47,049 nucleotides of DNA from a virus: IMG/VR virus record IMGVR_UViG_3300050821_003265, positions 1 to 47,049 of that record. One strand, written 5' to 3'. How positions within the stretch are numbered: position 1 is the first letter of the stretch; every line of letters begins with the position of its first letter. Both the position numbers and the translations under genes were made by a program. Positions 19,492 to 28,015 of this stretch are shown here, piece by piece. Under the pieces are notes generated by a model. That model searched no databases. It was not told the origin of the DNA and was given only the letters and a program-made list of their open reading frames with translations.

Positions 19492-19959
19492 ATGTGGTAT
19501 ATCCTCATGGGCATAGTGACACCATCAAAGGCACATAAAGAGCGCCGAAAGTTCCCATTCCTAAAGGCCTTTGCGCGCATCGGGACGATCTCCGGGGCGG
19601 CGAAGGCCTGCCGCATTTCGCGGGATGCCGTCCATGATTGGCGTCGGAACGACGAGAGTTTCGCTCGCGCCTTCGAGCACGCCAAGCGCCAGCACGAAGA
19701 CGAACCCTTCCGCTCTGTTGAAAGCTCGCTTATTTTTTTCACCGATGTGGTGCGCCCCATCATTCCCGCCGAGGCATGGCCCAAGGTCGCCAGCGCTCTG
19801 GCGATTGCCATCGTCAATTTGAAAAACGATTTAAAAGGGGGACGGCGGATGGCTGTCTCTCGTCCGGGAGAAGTCGTGGATGTCTCGCTGTCGCCTAACG
19901 GGTTCGAGGAAGTGGCTGTCCCGAACCGCGCCCGCGAGACTTCCACGAACGATTTATGA
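19492..19959 (+). CDS. HTH DNA-binding protein, terminase-small-like
   Basis: 155 aa; ATG 19507 is an alternative start. FLKAFARIGTISGAAKACRISRDAVHDWRRNDESFARAFEHA is an HTH block typical of terminase small-subunit-like and phage DNA-recognition proteins. The C-terminus is beta-rich. It overlaps the next gene, a second TerS-type protein, by four bases. It could recognise the pac site together with that protein, or be a regulator. Confidence 0.65.
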   Translation: MWYILMGIVTPSKAHKERRKFPFLKAFARIGTISGAAKACRISRDAVHDWRRNDESFARAFEHAKRQHEDEPFRSVESSLIFFTDVVRPIIPAEAWPKVASALAIAIVNLKNDLKGGRRMAVSRPGEVVDVSLSPNGFEEVAVPNRARETSTNDL

Positions 19960-20495
19960 GCGGAAAACCGCTCTCGCCCAAGCAACGCAGATTCGTTGCT
20001 GAATACCTGAAAGACCAAAACGGCACTCAAGCTGCGATTCGCGCCGGATATGCGCCAAAAGCCGCACAGGAGCAAAGTTCTGATCTCCTATCAAAACCTA
20101 TGGTTCGCGCGGCCGTTGATACCGAGCTCGCCAAGATCCAAGAGAAAGCCGGCGTCAATCAAGAGCGGATCCTGAATGCACTTCTCTCCATAGCAGAGGT
20201 CGACCCCCGGAAACTTTTTAATAAAGACGGCACGCTCAAAGAGATACATCAAATATCTGACGACGTCGCCTCAACCATCGCCTCCATAGAATCGGACGAT
20301 GTGAAGGGCCATGTGAGGAAGATTAAATTCTGGGACAAGACCCGCGCGCTCGAGCTCCTGGGCAAACACCTCAAGATGTTTAGCGAGAAGCTCGAGCTCT
20401 CCGATGCGGCCGGAGCTCCCGTCATCATCCAATTTATGCCAGCCGATTATGATTCAGCCAAAGATCGTAAAAGCGCTGACCACAAGGGTCTATGA
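19956..20495 (+). CDS. terS: Terminase small subunit
   Basis: 179 aa. Opens with LSPKQRRFVAEYLKDQNGTQAAIRAGYAPKAAQEQSSDLLSKP (residues 6-48), the Terminase_2 HTH signature, followed by helical oligomerisation region and a C-terminal part that contacts the large subunit in related enzymes. It recognises packaging-start DNA and regulates the large subunit. The 3' end overlaps the large-subunit gene by 47 bases. Confidence 0.9.
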   Translation: MSGKPLSPKQRRFVAEYLKDQNGTQAAIRAGYAPKAAQEQSSDLLSKPMVRAAVDTELAKIQEKAGVNQERILNALLSIAEVDPRKLFNKDGTLKEIHQISDDVASTIASIESDDVKGHVRKIKFWDKTRALELLGKHLKMFSEKLELSDAAGAPVIIQFMPADYDSAKDRKSADHKGL

Positions 20496-21675
20496 GCGCA
20501 ACCTCCGCTCGAAAGCCCAATACGTTATCAATGTGGGGGGCGCCGGCTCGAGCAAGAGCCACTCGATCGCGCAGATCCTCGTCCAGAAATTTTTCAATCT
20601 CCCCAACCGCAAAATCGCCATCTCTCGTAAGACATTCCCAGCTCTGCGCCTCACTGCTTATAAGCTCGTTGTTGGCCTTCTTTCCGAATACGGGGTCTAC
20701 GGCCGGGTTCATCACGATAAGACAAACCATGTCATTACCAATCCCGCTAATCATGCCTCCATTAATTTCCTTTCTTTGGACGACCCCGAAAAAATCAAAT
20801 CGACCGACTGGAACGATATGTGGTTGGAAGAAGCGAGCGAGTTCACTTGGGAAGACTGGATCGTCATTCAAACCCGTCTACGCTCGGCAGCCGACACAGC
20901 CAACCCCAATAAAATTTACCTCAGCCTCAACCCTTCCGATGAACAAAGCTGGATCAATCAGCGTCTCATGCTCACCCAGACCTTTGCAGAAAAGCTCGAA
21001 ATCATCCATTCAAATTATCTCGACAACCCTTTCCTTAGCGAGGATTACATCGCCATCCTCGAAGCGCTCAAGGACCAGGATGTCAATGCCTACCAGGTTT
21101 ACGCCAAGGGTGAATGGGGCGTCCTCACCAATGTTATCTACCGGCCTTATGAAATGGTTCAGGAGTTTCCGGCGACCGACGAAAACTCCGACATCATCTA
21201 TGGCCTCGATTTTGGATTCAACAATCCCTCGGGCCTCATCAAGATCAACGTCCGAGATATCGAGCATTGCTACCTCACCGAGCTCCTCTACGAAAACCAC
21301 CTCACAAATAGCCAGCTTATCGAAAAAGTTAAAGAGCTCATTCCTGAAGAGGATCGGCACCGACCCATCTACTGCGATTGCGCGGAGCCGGACCGCATCG
21401 AGGAGTTCGCGGCGGCCGGCTTCAATGTTTACCCCGCCGACAAGGAAGTCAACATCGGGATCGATTTTTGCAAACGCCACAAATTCTATACGCTCCCGTC
21501 GAACGTCAATCTTAATAAGGAGCGCGCTGTCTATAAATGGCGGACCGACAAGAACGGAAATGTTCTTGAGGAACCCGTTAAATTCATGGACCACTTGATG
21601 GATGCGAAACGCTATGCGCTTTACACTCACCAGAAAGAACATCCGGCGTGGGATTGGGTCGGGAAACCCAAATGA
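20449..21675 (+). CDS. terL: Terminase large subunit, PBSX-like
   Basis: 408 aa. ATPase Walker A GGAGSSKS at 30-37, Walker B region NDMWLEEASEF, and coupling SLNPSD. Nuclease domain acidic residues in YGLDFGFNN, IYCDCAEPDRI and MDHLMDAKRYAL. It powers DNA into proheads and cuts the concatemer. PBSX-type relatives generally package by headful from a pac site, which agrees with the circular assembly. ATG 20449 is chosen over 20404 because it lies just before the conserved N-terminus. Confidence 0.95.
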   Translation: MIQPKIVKALTTRVYERNLRSKAQYVINVGGAGSSKSHSIAQILVQKFFNLPNRKIAISRKTFPALRLTAYKLVVGLLSEYGVYGRVHHDKTNHVITNPANHASINFLSLDDPEKIKSTDWNDMWLEEASEFTWEDWIVIQTRLRSAADTANPNKIYLSLNPSDEQSWINQRLMLTQTFAEKLEIIHSNYLDNPFLSEDYIAILEALKDQDVNAYQVYAKGEWGVLTNVIYRPYEMVQEFPATDENSDIIYGLDFGFNNPSGLIKINVRDIEHCYLTELLYENHLTNSQLIEKVKELIPEEDRHRPIYCDCAEPDRIEEFAAAGFNVYPADKEVNIGIDFCKRHKFYTLPSNVNLNKERAVYKWRTDKNGNVLEEPVKFMDHLMDAKRYALYTHQKEHPAWDWVGKPK

Positions 21676-23090
21676 CCCAGCGAATGCCGAATACGCCCAA
21701 GGTGCGCCGGCTGCAGCGGGAGCTCACCAATCTGCAGAAGGAAGCAGCTGGCCTGCGCAATGCGGTCGAAACCTCCGAAACACGCTTTTCAAATTCCTTC
21801 GATGCCTTAGTTCAGAGCTTCGGCGCCGGCTCGGAGCTGAACAATTTCGACACGATCATCAACAACACCGGTTACAACGTCATCACGGTGCAGTATATGG
21901 CCCTGGGCTATCTCTACAAGAGCGAGGGGATTATCCAAGCGGCGATCGATATGCCCGTCCAGGATGGATTCCGCGGTGGCCTCGAGCTCCTCTCGCACAC
22001 GGAGCAGATGGACAAAGACGACATCAAGAGGCTGACCGACAACCTCGAAGAGACATCCTTTTTCAAGACCTTCAAGACAGGTCTGAACTGGGCACGCCTC
22101 TATGGCGGCGGCGCGATCATCGTGGAGAATGGCGAGAACCCCAAGAAACCGCTCAGCATGCAGAATCTTTCCAACCGGCCGCTACAGCTGATCGCCTGCC
22201 ATCGCTGGGAGCTTACGAGCCCACAACGATATCCTTCGACTGGCTTTTACACCTTTTACGGCCAGATGATCCATCAATCGCGCGTACTGACGCTCTCCGG
22301 AAAAGAAGCGCCGTACCCCATCAATATGATCCTGCAGGGGTGGGGTATGTCCGAGGTGGAGCACATCGTCCAACCGCTCAATATCTTCCTTCGGACCCAG
22401 AACGTTGTTTACGACCTCCTGAAGGAGGCCAAGGTCGATATTTTCCGATTCAAGAATTTCGCCGCCCAGCTTTCGAGCCAGAAAGGCACGCAGCAGATGC
22501 TCGCGCGCCTGAATATCACCAACCGCGCCAAATCAACGAACAACGCGCTCGTCATGGATTCCCTGGACGAATACCAGCAGAAACAGCTGACCTATTCGGG
22601 GTTGGCGGAGATTTGGAAAGAGAACCGAATCGGTCTTTCCTGCAACCTTCGGATCCCCATGACAAAGCTCTTCGGCATATCGGCGGCCGGGTTCAATTCT
22701 GGCGAAGACGATATCGAGAATTATTGCGGGATGGTGGAATCGGACGTCCGCGAGGAATCGAAACCCATCCTTCGCCAGCTCCTGCAGATGAAATGTCTGT
22801 CGCTCTTCGGGGATACGCTGGATCTTGGTTTCAAGTTCTACCCCATGCGGACGATGACGGCCAAGGAAGAGGAAGAGGTGAAGACCTCCAAGCATGCGCG
22901 CTGGAAGGATGACGAGCGCACTGGGGACCTTTCCCCGCAGGAGTTTATGCAAATGCAGCAGAAGGAAGGCATGATCCCCATTGAGTCAGAGGTGAGCCAA
23001 GGCGCCGAACCCGAGCCGCTCTTTCAGGAACAGGGCGGCGAGGAAGGCGATGGCGACGAAGGAGGAAACGATGAACGTGGAGAAGATTGA
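21672..23090 (+). CDS. Portal protein, DUF1073 family
   Basis: 472 aa. ATG overlaps the terL stop. A coiled N-terminus precedes the DUF1073/portal core: NVITVQYMALGYLYKSEGIIQAAIDMPVQDGFRGG, LYGGGAIIVENG and later IGLSCNLRIPMTKLFGISAAGFNSGEDD. The C-terminus is acidic and Gly-rich. The protein forms the dodecameric ring at one capsid vertex through which DNA passes and the tail attaches. Confidence 0.9.
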   Translation: MTQRMPNTPKVRRLQRELTNLQKEAAGLRNAVETSETRFSNSFDALVQSFGAGSELNNFDTIINNTGYNVITVQYMALGYLYKSEGIIQAAIDMPVQDGFRGGLELLSHTEQMDKDDIKRLTDNLEETSFFKTFKTGLNWARLYGGGAIIVENGENPKKPLSMQNLSNRPLQLIACHRWELTSPQRYPSTGFYTFYGQMIHQSRVLTLSGKEAPYPINMILQGWGMSEVEHIVQPLNIFLRTQNVVYDLLKEAKVDIFRFKNFAAQLSSQKGTQQMLARLNITNRAKSTNNALVMDSLDEYQQKQLTYSGLAEIWKENRIGLSCNLRIPMTKLFGISAAGFNSGEDDIENYCGMVESDVREESKPILRQLLQMKCLSLFGDTLDLGFKFYPMRTMTAKEEEEVKTSKHARWKDDERTGDLSPQEFMQMQQKEGMIPIESEVSQGAEPEPLFQEQGGEEGDGDEGGNDERGED

Positions 23091-23289
23091 GATTCAATTT
23101 AACCCCCAGACCGGGCAGATGCTCGTAGGCGCTCAAATGGATAACCAAGACCAGAAAGACCGCACCGTACGGATGCTCCTATCGGCGATCAAAATCGTCG
23201 TCGATTTCAAGCCGTCTGTGATCAAGCCGGCGAGCTCGATCCCCGAGACAAATGGGAACGGGAAAATACCATTGAAGGTCACTCATTGA
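23071..23289 (+). CDS. Hypothetical head-region protein, 72 aa
   Basis: GGAGG seven bases before ATG 23071; it overlaps the portal 3' end by 20 bases. Contains VEKIEIQFNPQTGQMLVGA, a short beta pattern, then RTVRMLLSAIKIVVDF. Small proteins in this slot are common in such phages and lack an assigned role. TTGA overlap with the next gene. Confidence 0.6.
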   Translation: MNVEKIEIQFNPQTGQMLVGAQMDNQDQKDRTVRMLLSAIKIVVDFKPSVIKPASSIPETNGNGKIPLKVTH

Positions 23290-24356
23290 AAACGCTTACT
23301 CCGCTCAGGCTCCGGCCGGCGTATTGGAGAGACACCGAAGCGCAGGTGATCGATATCCTGCGCGATCTCCTTTTCCGGCCGCTCGTTAAGATCATGCGCC
23401 AGGCGGACCAGGACATAAAGGCCAAAGGATTGCTTGATACCCAACAAGCGCTCGCCATGTCGAATGCCACGCGTGAGGATAAACTGATCGAGGCAATGCG
23501 TGCCGGCCGCGTGCAATATAGCGGCGGCGTATTCTCCGGGGAATTCTCGGCGGCGATATCGACCGCCCTAAAGAACATGGGTGCCACCTTCGACCAGCGA
23601 TCGCGTGTCTTTAAGATCGACCAGGCCAAGGTACCCTCCTGGATCAAGGCCGAAGGAGCCATGTATCGAACTCGCGCACACGAGGTGAACCAGCTCCTCA
23701 AAAGGAAGCTAGACGAGATCCAGAAGAACATCATTCACGACATTAATATCAGGTCGGTCGACGCCCAAAAAACCATCGATGCCCTTCAAGCCGGATTTAA
23801 ACCCGTGGCTAAAAAGCTCGAGGTTCAGCCAGAGCTCGATGCCAGGTCGCGCGAACAAATGGCGTCCGAATACTCCGACAACCTCAAGCTCTATATCCAG
23901 AAATTCGCGGACGATGAAATATTAAGCCTGCGAGAAACCGTCGAGGAAAACGCCCGTGAAGGATACCGATTCGATAAGCTCATCCCGAAAATCAAGCAAC
24001 GCTACGGCATCAGCGTCCGCAAGGCAAAGTTCCTCGCGCGCAACGAAACATCGATCTTCATGTCGAAATACCATGAGAAGCGGTATCAAGAGGCGGGCAT
24101 CGACAGCTACATATGGTCAACGTCGCACGACGCGCGCGTCCGTCCGGCTCTTGGAACTCATGGGAGCGACAACCACCGCGTTTTGGATGGACGTACTTTC
24201 TCCTTTTCAAACCCGCCGATCGTTGATCCGGCGGTAGGTCGCAAGGCGAACCCAGGCCAAGACTATAACTGTCGGTGCGTAGCGATCCCGATTTTGGGCG
24301 ACAAAACGGCTGCGCGTCGCGAATACCGAGAGCAGCTCGAGATGGTGACGGCGTGA
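23286..24356 (+). CDS. Head morphogenesis protein, Mu F/SPP1 gp7-like
   Basis: 356 aa; TTG overlaps the previous stop. Long helical N-terminal part, then the Mu F-type domain: AKFLARNETSIFMSKYHEKRYQEAGI, YIWSTSHDARVRP, HRVLDG and the metal-like end NPGQDYNCRCVAIPI. Family members are minor capsid proteins, often ejected or bound to the portal. Position right after the portal agrees. Confidence 0.85.
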   Translation: MKTLTPLRLRPAYWRDTEAQVIDILRDLLFRPLVKIMRQADQDIKAKGLLDTQQALAMSNATREDKLIEAMRAGRVQYSGGVFSGEFSAAISTALKNMGATFDQRSRVFKIDQAKVPSWIKAEGAMYRTRAHEVNQLLKRKLDEIQKNIIHDINIRSVDAQKTIDALQAGFKPVAKKLEVQPELDARSREQMASEYSDNLKLYIQKFADDEILSLRETVEENAREGYRFDKLIPKIKQRYGISVRKAKFLARNETSIFMSKYHEKRYQEAGIDSYIWSTSHDARVRPALGTHGSDNHRVLDGRTFSFSNPPIVDPAVGRKANPGQDYNCRCVAIPILGDKTAARREYREQLEMVTA

Positions 24357-24514
24357 AAAATGAATCGTTCATTCGGAAGATTAAACGGCAGGCTATGAAA
24401 GCAGCCGGCCTCACCTATGCACAAAGATTAAAGGCATCACTCGGGACTGGCAAACCGCCGTCGGATATCGTCTATAAAAAAGCCGGGAAAGGCGTCGTGG
24501 CTGTAGAGAAGTAA
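24353..24514 (+). CDS. Small basic protein, 53 aa
   Basis: GTG overlaps the previous stop (GTGA). Very Lys-rich (FIRKIKRQAMKAAGLTYAQRLKASLG), helical then extended. Likely nucleic-acid or capsid binding; no family recognised. Last gene before the structured terminator. Confidence 0.5.
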   Translation: MKNESFIRKIKRQAMKAAGLTYAQRLKASLGTGKPPSDIVYKKAGKGVVAVEK

Positions 24515-24521
24515 TCGATTT

Positions 24522-24624
24522 AAGGGAGCCGGTAGCTCCGGCTTGTGGGCCTAAAGCCCGACCTGGTAGTCCCCGGATCTTAGGGCCGGTTAATCAGCGA
24601 AAGCTGGTTGACCGGCTTTTTTTC
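24522..24624 (+). terminator. Triple-hairpin region ending in a strong rho-independent terminator
   Basis: The last hairpin pairs 24585-24598 with 24603-24616 (14 bp, two G-T pairs) across a GAAA tetraloop, followed by seven Ts, a textbook terminator. Two smaller hairpins precede it (AGCCGG/CCGGCT near 24527-24543, GGGC/GCCC near 24547-24559). It divides portal/head-assembly genes from the capsid genes and may lower or process transcripts between them. Confidence 0.85.
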
Positions 24625-24646
24625 TGGGAAGACAAAAGGAGGCTCT

Positions 24647-24745
24647 ATGAATTGGCAAGAAATGTTGCGGCAGGTGGTGTTTGGATTCTTCTTCGGAACT
24701 GGGTTCTCTTTGGCGCACTGGGTTCTCTCGAAGATCCTGAAATAA
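24647..24745 (+). CDS. Single-TM microprotein, 32 aa
   Basis: AAAGGAGG eight bases before ATG, the strongest ribosome site of the microproteins here. Residues about 8-27 are a Phe/Val/Leu helix. It lies between the terminator and the DUF2213 gene. A membrane role is inferred; no family recognised. Confidence 0.55.
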   Translation: MNWQEMLRQVVFGFFFGTGFSLAHWVLSKILK

Positions 24746-24755
24746 GGAGACTGGC

Positions 24756-26369
24756 ATGGCTGACAAAGAGATCGCCTTCGTCTATTGCGCCACATGCGAT
24801 GAAGGCATTGAGCGGAGTCGCATCGCCGATCATAAAAAGGATGGGCACAAAGTGGAGATCACTTATAAGAATGCGGCCGCGCGATTCGTCCGTAACGCCG
24901 GAGAAAATCGGGACAGCTTCGTCACCCGCTTCATTGCGGACCCCTATCTGACGACGCTTTATCCGGACGATTCAGAACGTGGAATAGCGGCCGATGCCCG
25001 CTGGCGCGAGCTGGAGGGTACCGCGACCAACGTCGTCATGTGCCCGCGGTGTGGTGAGGTGTGCTTTAACCGCCAGCATTGCGAGGAGCATATGTCGGCC
25101 GATCACGCCTTCAGCGAGGAACAGATTGCTTTGGCCTTTAAGAACGGCGCTGAGGTGCGCAGCGTCCTTGAAAATTGCATCCAGAAGGGCCTGATAAGCA
25201 ATTCCACCATGCAGAAGCTCGTCACCACGGACGGGTTTCCCAAGGCGTCTCCTCCCATCAAATTCTTGATGCCAGGCCTCGTCGAGTACGAATACATGAA
25301 CGGCGGAAACGGCGCCCGCGTGCTCGTGACGAAAAAGGCCATCGACAAAATGTTGAACGACCCGGACAAGAGCATCGTCGGAAAGCCCGTCATCAATGTG
25401 GCTCACCGCGACGTCTCCCCGGAGGACTACAAAAACGGGAAGGCGGACGGTGTGGTGACGCGCGCCTGGTTCGACGCGCAGGAGGGCTGGTACTGCTGCG
25501 AGGCGCTCATCTGGGACGAGGATACCCGCAGGAACCTTCTCAATGAGAGCGTCTCGTGTGAATACACCGGAACCGGCTGGGGGCCGGCCGGCACGCTGAA
25601 CCAGGTTGACTACGACAAAGAAGTTACAGACGGGCGCTTCAAACATCTCGCCGTCGTATCGGGGCCGAGATACGAGGGCGCAAAACTAATGAATTCCACA
25701 GGAGGAAATAAACCAATGACAAAGCTATTCCAGTGGCTTAAAAAAGGCACCGAGGAAGTTAAGAATGCCGTCGAGGTTGACGCCCGGACGGCGGTCGAAA
25801 TCGATGGCAAAGAAGTCCCTCTGGACAACGCTATCGCCGCATGGAAGGAAAGCGAAGCGGCCAAAGCGAAGGCGAAAGCTGACGCAGATGCGGCCGCTCT
25901 CAGGAATGCGGCTAAGGTTCTCTCAGACGATGAGATCGTGACGATCGACGGGAAGCCAGTCAAAGTCACCGATCTCAAAAACGCCCTGGCGGAAAAGGCC
26001 AGGAACGCCTCCGAGGAGAAGATGGAAAAGGACCATAAGGACGGCGAGCACAAGGGTAAAGAGATGGAGAACTGCCCGATGTGCAATTCCGAGGAGAAGG
26101 AAAAAGAGGAGAAGGAAAAAAAGGAAAAGGACGCCGCTAATGCCGTGCTCATGAATTCCCAGCACAAGCTCGGCCAGCACATTCAGCCGAACGAAAAGTG
26201 CGCAATCTGTGACGCTCTGACAGCCGATAGGCTGGTGAACGCTGCGAGAATGCGCGAGGGAAAGCTCCCCACGCCGGTCGTTCCATCCGTCAATGACGGA
26301 TTGCGGCGCGGCAAAGAGCTCATGGGAAAAACGCGGGCGCAGCAGGAAGCGGCCGCCGCCGGAAAATAA
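24756..26369 (+). CDS. DUF2213 prohead protease with N-terminal C2H2-like zinc fingers
   Basis: 537 aa. The centre (about 150-325: KFLMPGLVEYEYMNGG, GKPVINVAHRDVSPEDY, NESVSCEYTGTGW, DGRFKHLAVVSGPRYEGA) is the DUF2213 domain, a predicted capsid maturation protease. The first 120 residues add two fingers with classical spacing: C11-x2-C14-x11-H26-x4-H31 and C96-x2-C99-x12-H112-x4-H117. The C-terminal 210 residues are a Lys/Glu/Ala coiled coil with further CxxC pairs, scaffold-like, and have their own start at 25716. It precedes the cement and capsid genes as a protease-scaffold should. Confidence 0.8.
   Translation: MADKEIAFVYCATCDEGIERSRIADHKKDGHKVEITYKNAAARFVRNAGENRDSFVTRFIADPYLTTLYPDDSERGIAADARWRELEGTATNVVMCPRCGEVCFNRQHCEEHMSADHAFSEEQIALAFKNGAEVRSVLENCIQKGLISNSTMQKLVTTDGFPKASPPIKFLMPGLVEYEYMNGGNGARVLVTKKAIDKMLNDPDKSIVGKPVINVAHRDVSPEDYKNGKADGVVTRAWFDAQEGWYCCEALIWDEDTRRNLLNESVSCEYTGTGWGPAGTLNQVDYDKEVTDGRFKHLAVVSGPRYEGAKLMNSTGGNKPMTKLFQWLKKGTEEVKNAVEVDARTAVEIDGKEVPLDNAIAAWKESEAAKAKAKADADAAALRNAAKVLSDDEIVTIDGKPVKVTDLKNALAEKARNASEEKMEKDHKDGEHKGKEMENCPMCNSEEKEKEEKEKKEKDAANAVLMNSQHKLGQHIQPNEKCAICDALTADRLVNAARMREGKLPTPVVPSVNDGLRRGKELMGKTRAQQEAAAAGK
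25716..26369 (+). CDS. Nested in-frame scaffold protein start within the DUF2213 gene
   Basis: ATG 25716 is preceded at 25700-25705 by AGGAGG, a perfect ribosome site inside the coding region. It would yield a separate 217-aa product consisting of the coiled-coil C-terminal part (KLFQWLKKGTEEVKNAV onward). Lambda makes its scaffold Nu3 from protease gene C this way. A free scaffold in excess over the protease fusion is the expected use. Confidence 0.65.
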   Translation: MTKLFQWLKKGTEEVKNAVEVDARTAVEIDGKEVPLDNAIAAWKESEAAKAKAKADADAAALRNAAKVLSDDEIVTIDGKPVKVTDLKNALAEKARNASEEKMEKDHKDGEHKGKEMENCPMCNSEEKEKEEKEKKEKDAANAVLMNSQHKLGQHIQPNEKCAICDALTADRLVNAARMREGKLPTPVVPSVNDGLRRGKELMGKTRAQQEAAAAGK

Positions 26370-26401
26370 GTACCTAAAAAACTTCAAGGAGGCAACACAC
26401 G

Positions 26402-26890
26402 ATGGGAACAATGCTATATACAAACCAATTCGGCCAGTCGGTCGCTGTTGGTAACTTCGACTTGGACATCATGCGGACGGGACGCATCGCTGGAATCTTG
26501 AGCCCCAATCAGGCCTCGGCCGTCGAGGCCGGTTATCCCGCGAAAATCGACACGACGATCGCCTATGCACCAGGAAGTGTCATTAACTTCCTTCAGGCTG
26601 GACAGGATGATCTGGCCTTCGGATTCTTTGCGCCGACGGTTCAGAACTTCACCTTCGCCGCAGCCGGTGTCGCGACGCCCGTCGACGTGGCCGGATTTTA
26701 CGGCCCGGTGATGTGGCTTGTTGCCAATGCCACGATCACGCCCGGAGCGACCGTCTACAACGACTCGACCGGCGGATTCATCACGGTAACAGCTTCGGGA
26801 TCCAAGGCTCGCGGTATCGCGCTGGACTACGCCGTCAACGGACAGGCGCTGCGCGTCATGATCACAAACCCAGTCGCGATCGCCAGCTAA
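26402..26890 (+). CDS. Capsid cement/decoration protein
   Basis: 162 aa, AAGGAGG upstream. Beta-rich: GRIAGILSPNQASAVEAG, TPVDVAGFYGPVMWLVANATITPGATV and GSKARGIALDYAVNGQALRVMI, the layout of DUF2190-like structural cement proteins. It stabilises the expanded shell. It lies between protease/scaffold and major capsid genes as usual. Confidence 0.75.
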   Translation: MGTMLYTNQFGQSVAVGNFDLDIMRTGRIAGILSPNQASAVEAGYPAKIDTTIAYAPGSVINFLQAGQDDLAFGFFAPTVQNFTFAAAGVATPVDVAGFYGPVMWLVANATITPGATVYNDSTGGFITVTASGSKARGIALDYAVNGQALRVMITNPVAIAS

Positions 26891-26926
26891 GGGATCGGGA
26901 TAAATAACTTAAGGAGATAAAAAACA

Positions 26927-27973
26927 ATGCCCAAGACCTATGAGCAAATGTGCGAAGACCTGAAGAACGGCGGCATCGGCTGGCAGCCCGGCATGGAGAA
27001 GGACTGGTCGTTGCGGAACTCCAACGGGTCCATCGATTCGTCGACCCTCGGGGTGCAGTACACCATCCAGACGACCACGCTGATCCGCCAGCGCGTCGTC
27101 GAGCAGATCTTCTACGAAATTGCGCCGGCTGAACACATGCCGGTTGTTATCGGAGAAGGCGCTTACATGGAAAACATCGAGACCAACCTCGAATATCAGT
27201 CGGCCGGTGATTTCGAGAGCGGTTTCCAGGCGACAGCTGAGGAGACCCGGATCACCAACGTCGACGCCAACATCGCGCCGGTGAATGCGGTGATCAAAAC
27301 GTGGGTCGGCGGTTATCAGTATACCGACCTGGCCGTCGAGAAGGCGCTGCGGTCGAATAACTGGAATCCCATCGAAGCCAAGATGCGCGCGAACAAAAAG
27401 CGCTGGGATCTGGGCGTGCAGAAGATCGCGTTCTTGGGATCCTACTCGGATACGCGGGTGCCTGGCCTCATCACGAACTCGGGCGTTACGGTTAACAGCT
27501 CGGTCATTCAGGAGAATATTTCCACCATGACCTATACCCAGTTCGGGACATTCGTGGCGACGGTGCTCGGGGCTTATTTCTCAAATGCCAACGACACGGT
27601 GCTTCCGGATACCTTCGCGATTCCGTATCAGGACTGGCTCGGGCTGATCACGCCGATCAATCCCCAGTTCCCGAACGTCAGCATGATGACCTACCTCTTG
27701 GAGGCCTTCAAAGCCGGCACGGGGAATCCGAACTTCAAGATGTATCCCTGCGCGTATTGCGATAAGGCTAATAACGGGCAATTCAACAACACGAACCGCT
27801 ACGTGCTCTATCGCAACAACGAAGAGACCATGCGGATGGACATCCCGCTTCCGTTCGTCCTGCGGGCGCCCATGTCGGCGGATAACTTCCGGTGGAACGG
27901 TGTGGCACTTGGTCAGCTGACTGGCCTCGTGATCTACCGGGTTCCCGAAGTCATCTACTTCGATCACAGCTAA
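26927..27973 (+). CDS. Major capsid protein, DUF2184 type
   Basis: 348 aa, AAGGAG before ATG. Conserved-looking blocks EHMPVVIGEGAYMENIE, KTWVGGYQYTDLAVEKAL, KIAFLGSYSDTRVPGLITN and a C-terminal FVLRAPMSADNFRWNGVALGQLTG followed by IYRVPEVIYFDH match the HK97-fold DUF2184 capsid family. It follows the protease and cement genes and is the expected size. Confidence 0.88.
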   Translation: MPKTYEQMCEDLKNGGIGWQPGMEKDWSLRNSNGSIDSSTLGVQYTIQTTTLIRQRVVEQIFYEIAPAEHMPVVIGEGAYMENIETNLEYQSAGDFESGFQATAEETRITNVDANIAPVNAVIKTWVGGYQYTDLAVEKALRSNNWNPIEAKMRANKKRWDLGVQKIAFLGSYSDTRVPGLITNSGVTVNSSVIQENISTMTYTQFGTFVATVLGAYFSNANDTVLPDTFAIPYQDWLGLITPINPQFPNVSMMTYLLEAFKAGTGNPNFKMYPCAYCDKANNGQFNNTNRYVLYRNNEETMRMDIPLPFVLRAPMSADNFRWNGVALGQLTGLVIYRVPEVIYFDHS

Positions 27974-28015
27974 GGGGCGACGGCATTCATCCAACGAACA
28001 TAGGAGGGTAAGTCC

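Noticed and set aside
20492-21598. 368-codon + frame over the terminase large gene
   Set aside because: Ser/Arg/Thr-rich low-complexity translation, a shadow of terL.
21602-22912. 436-codon + frame over the portal gene
   Set aside because: Arg/Pro/Gln-rich shadow of the portal frame, which has clear family motifs and a coupled start.
21672-23090. Anti-CBASS Acb1-type nuclease fused to DUF1073
   Set aside because: The length and motifs are accounted for by a portal alone; no HxT phosphoesterase pair was seen.
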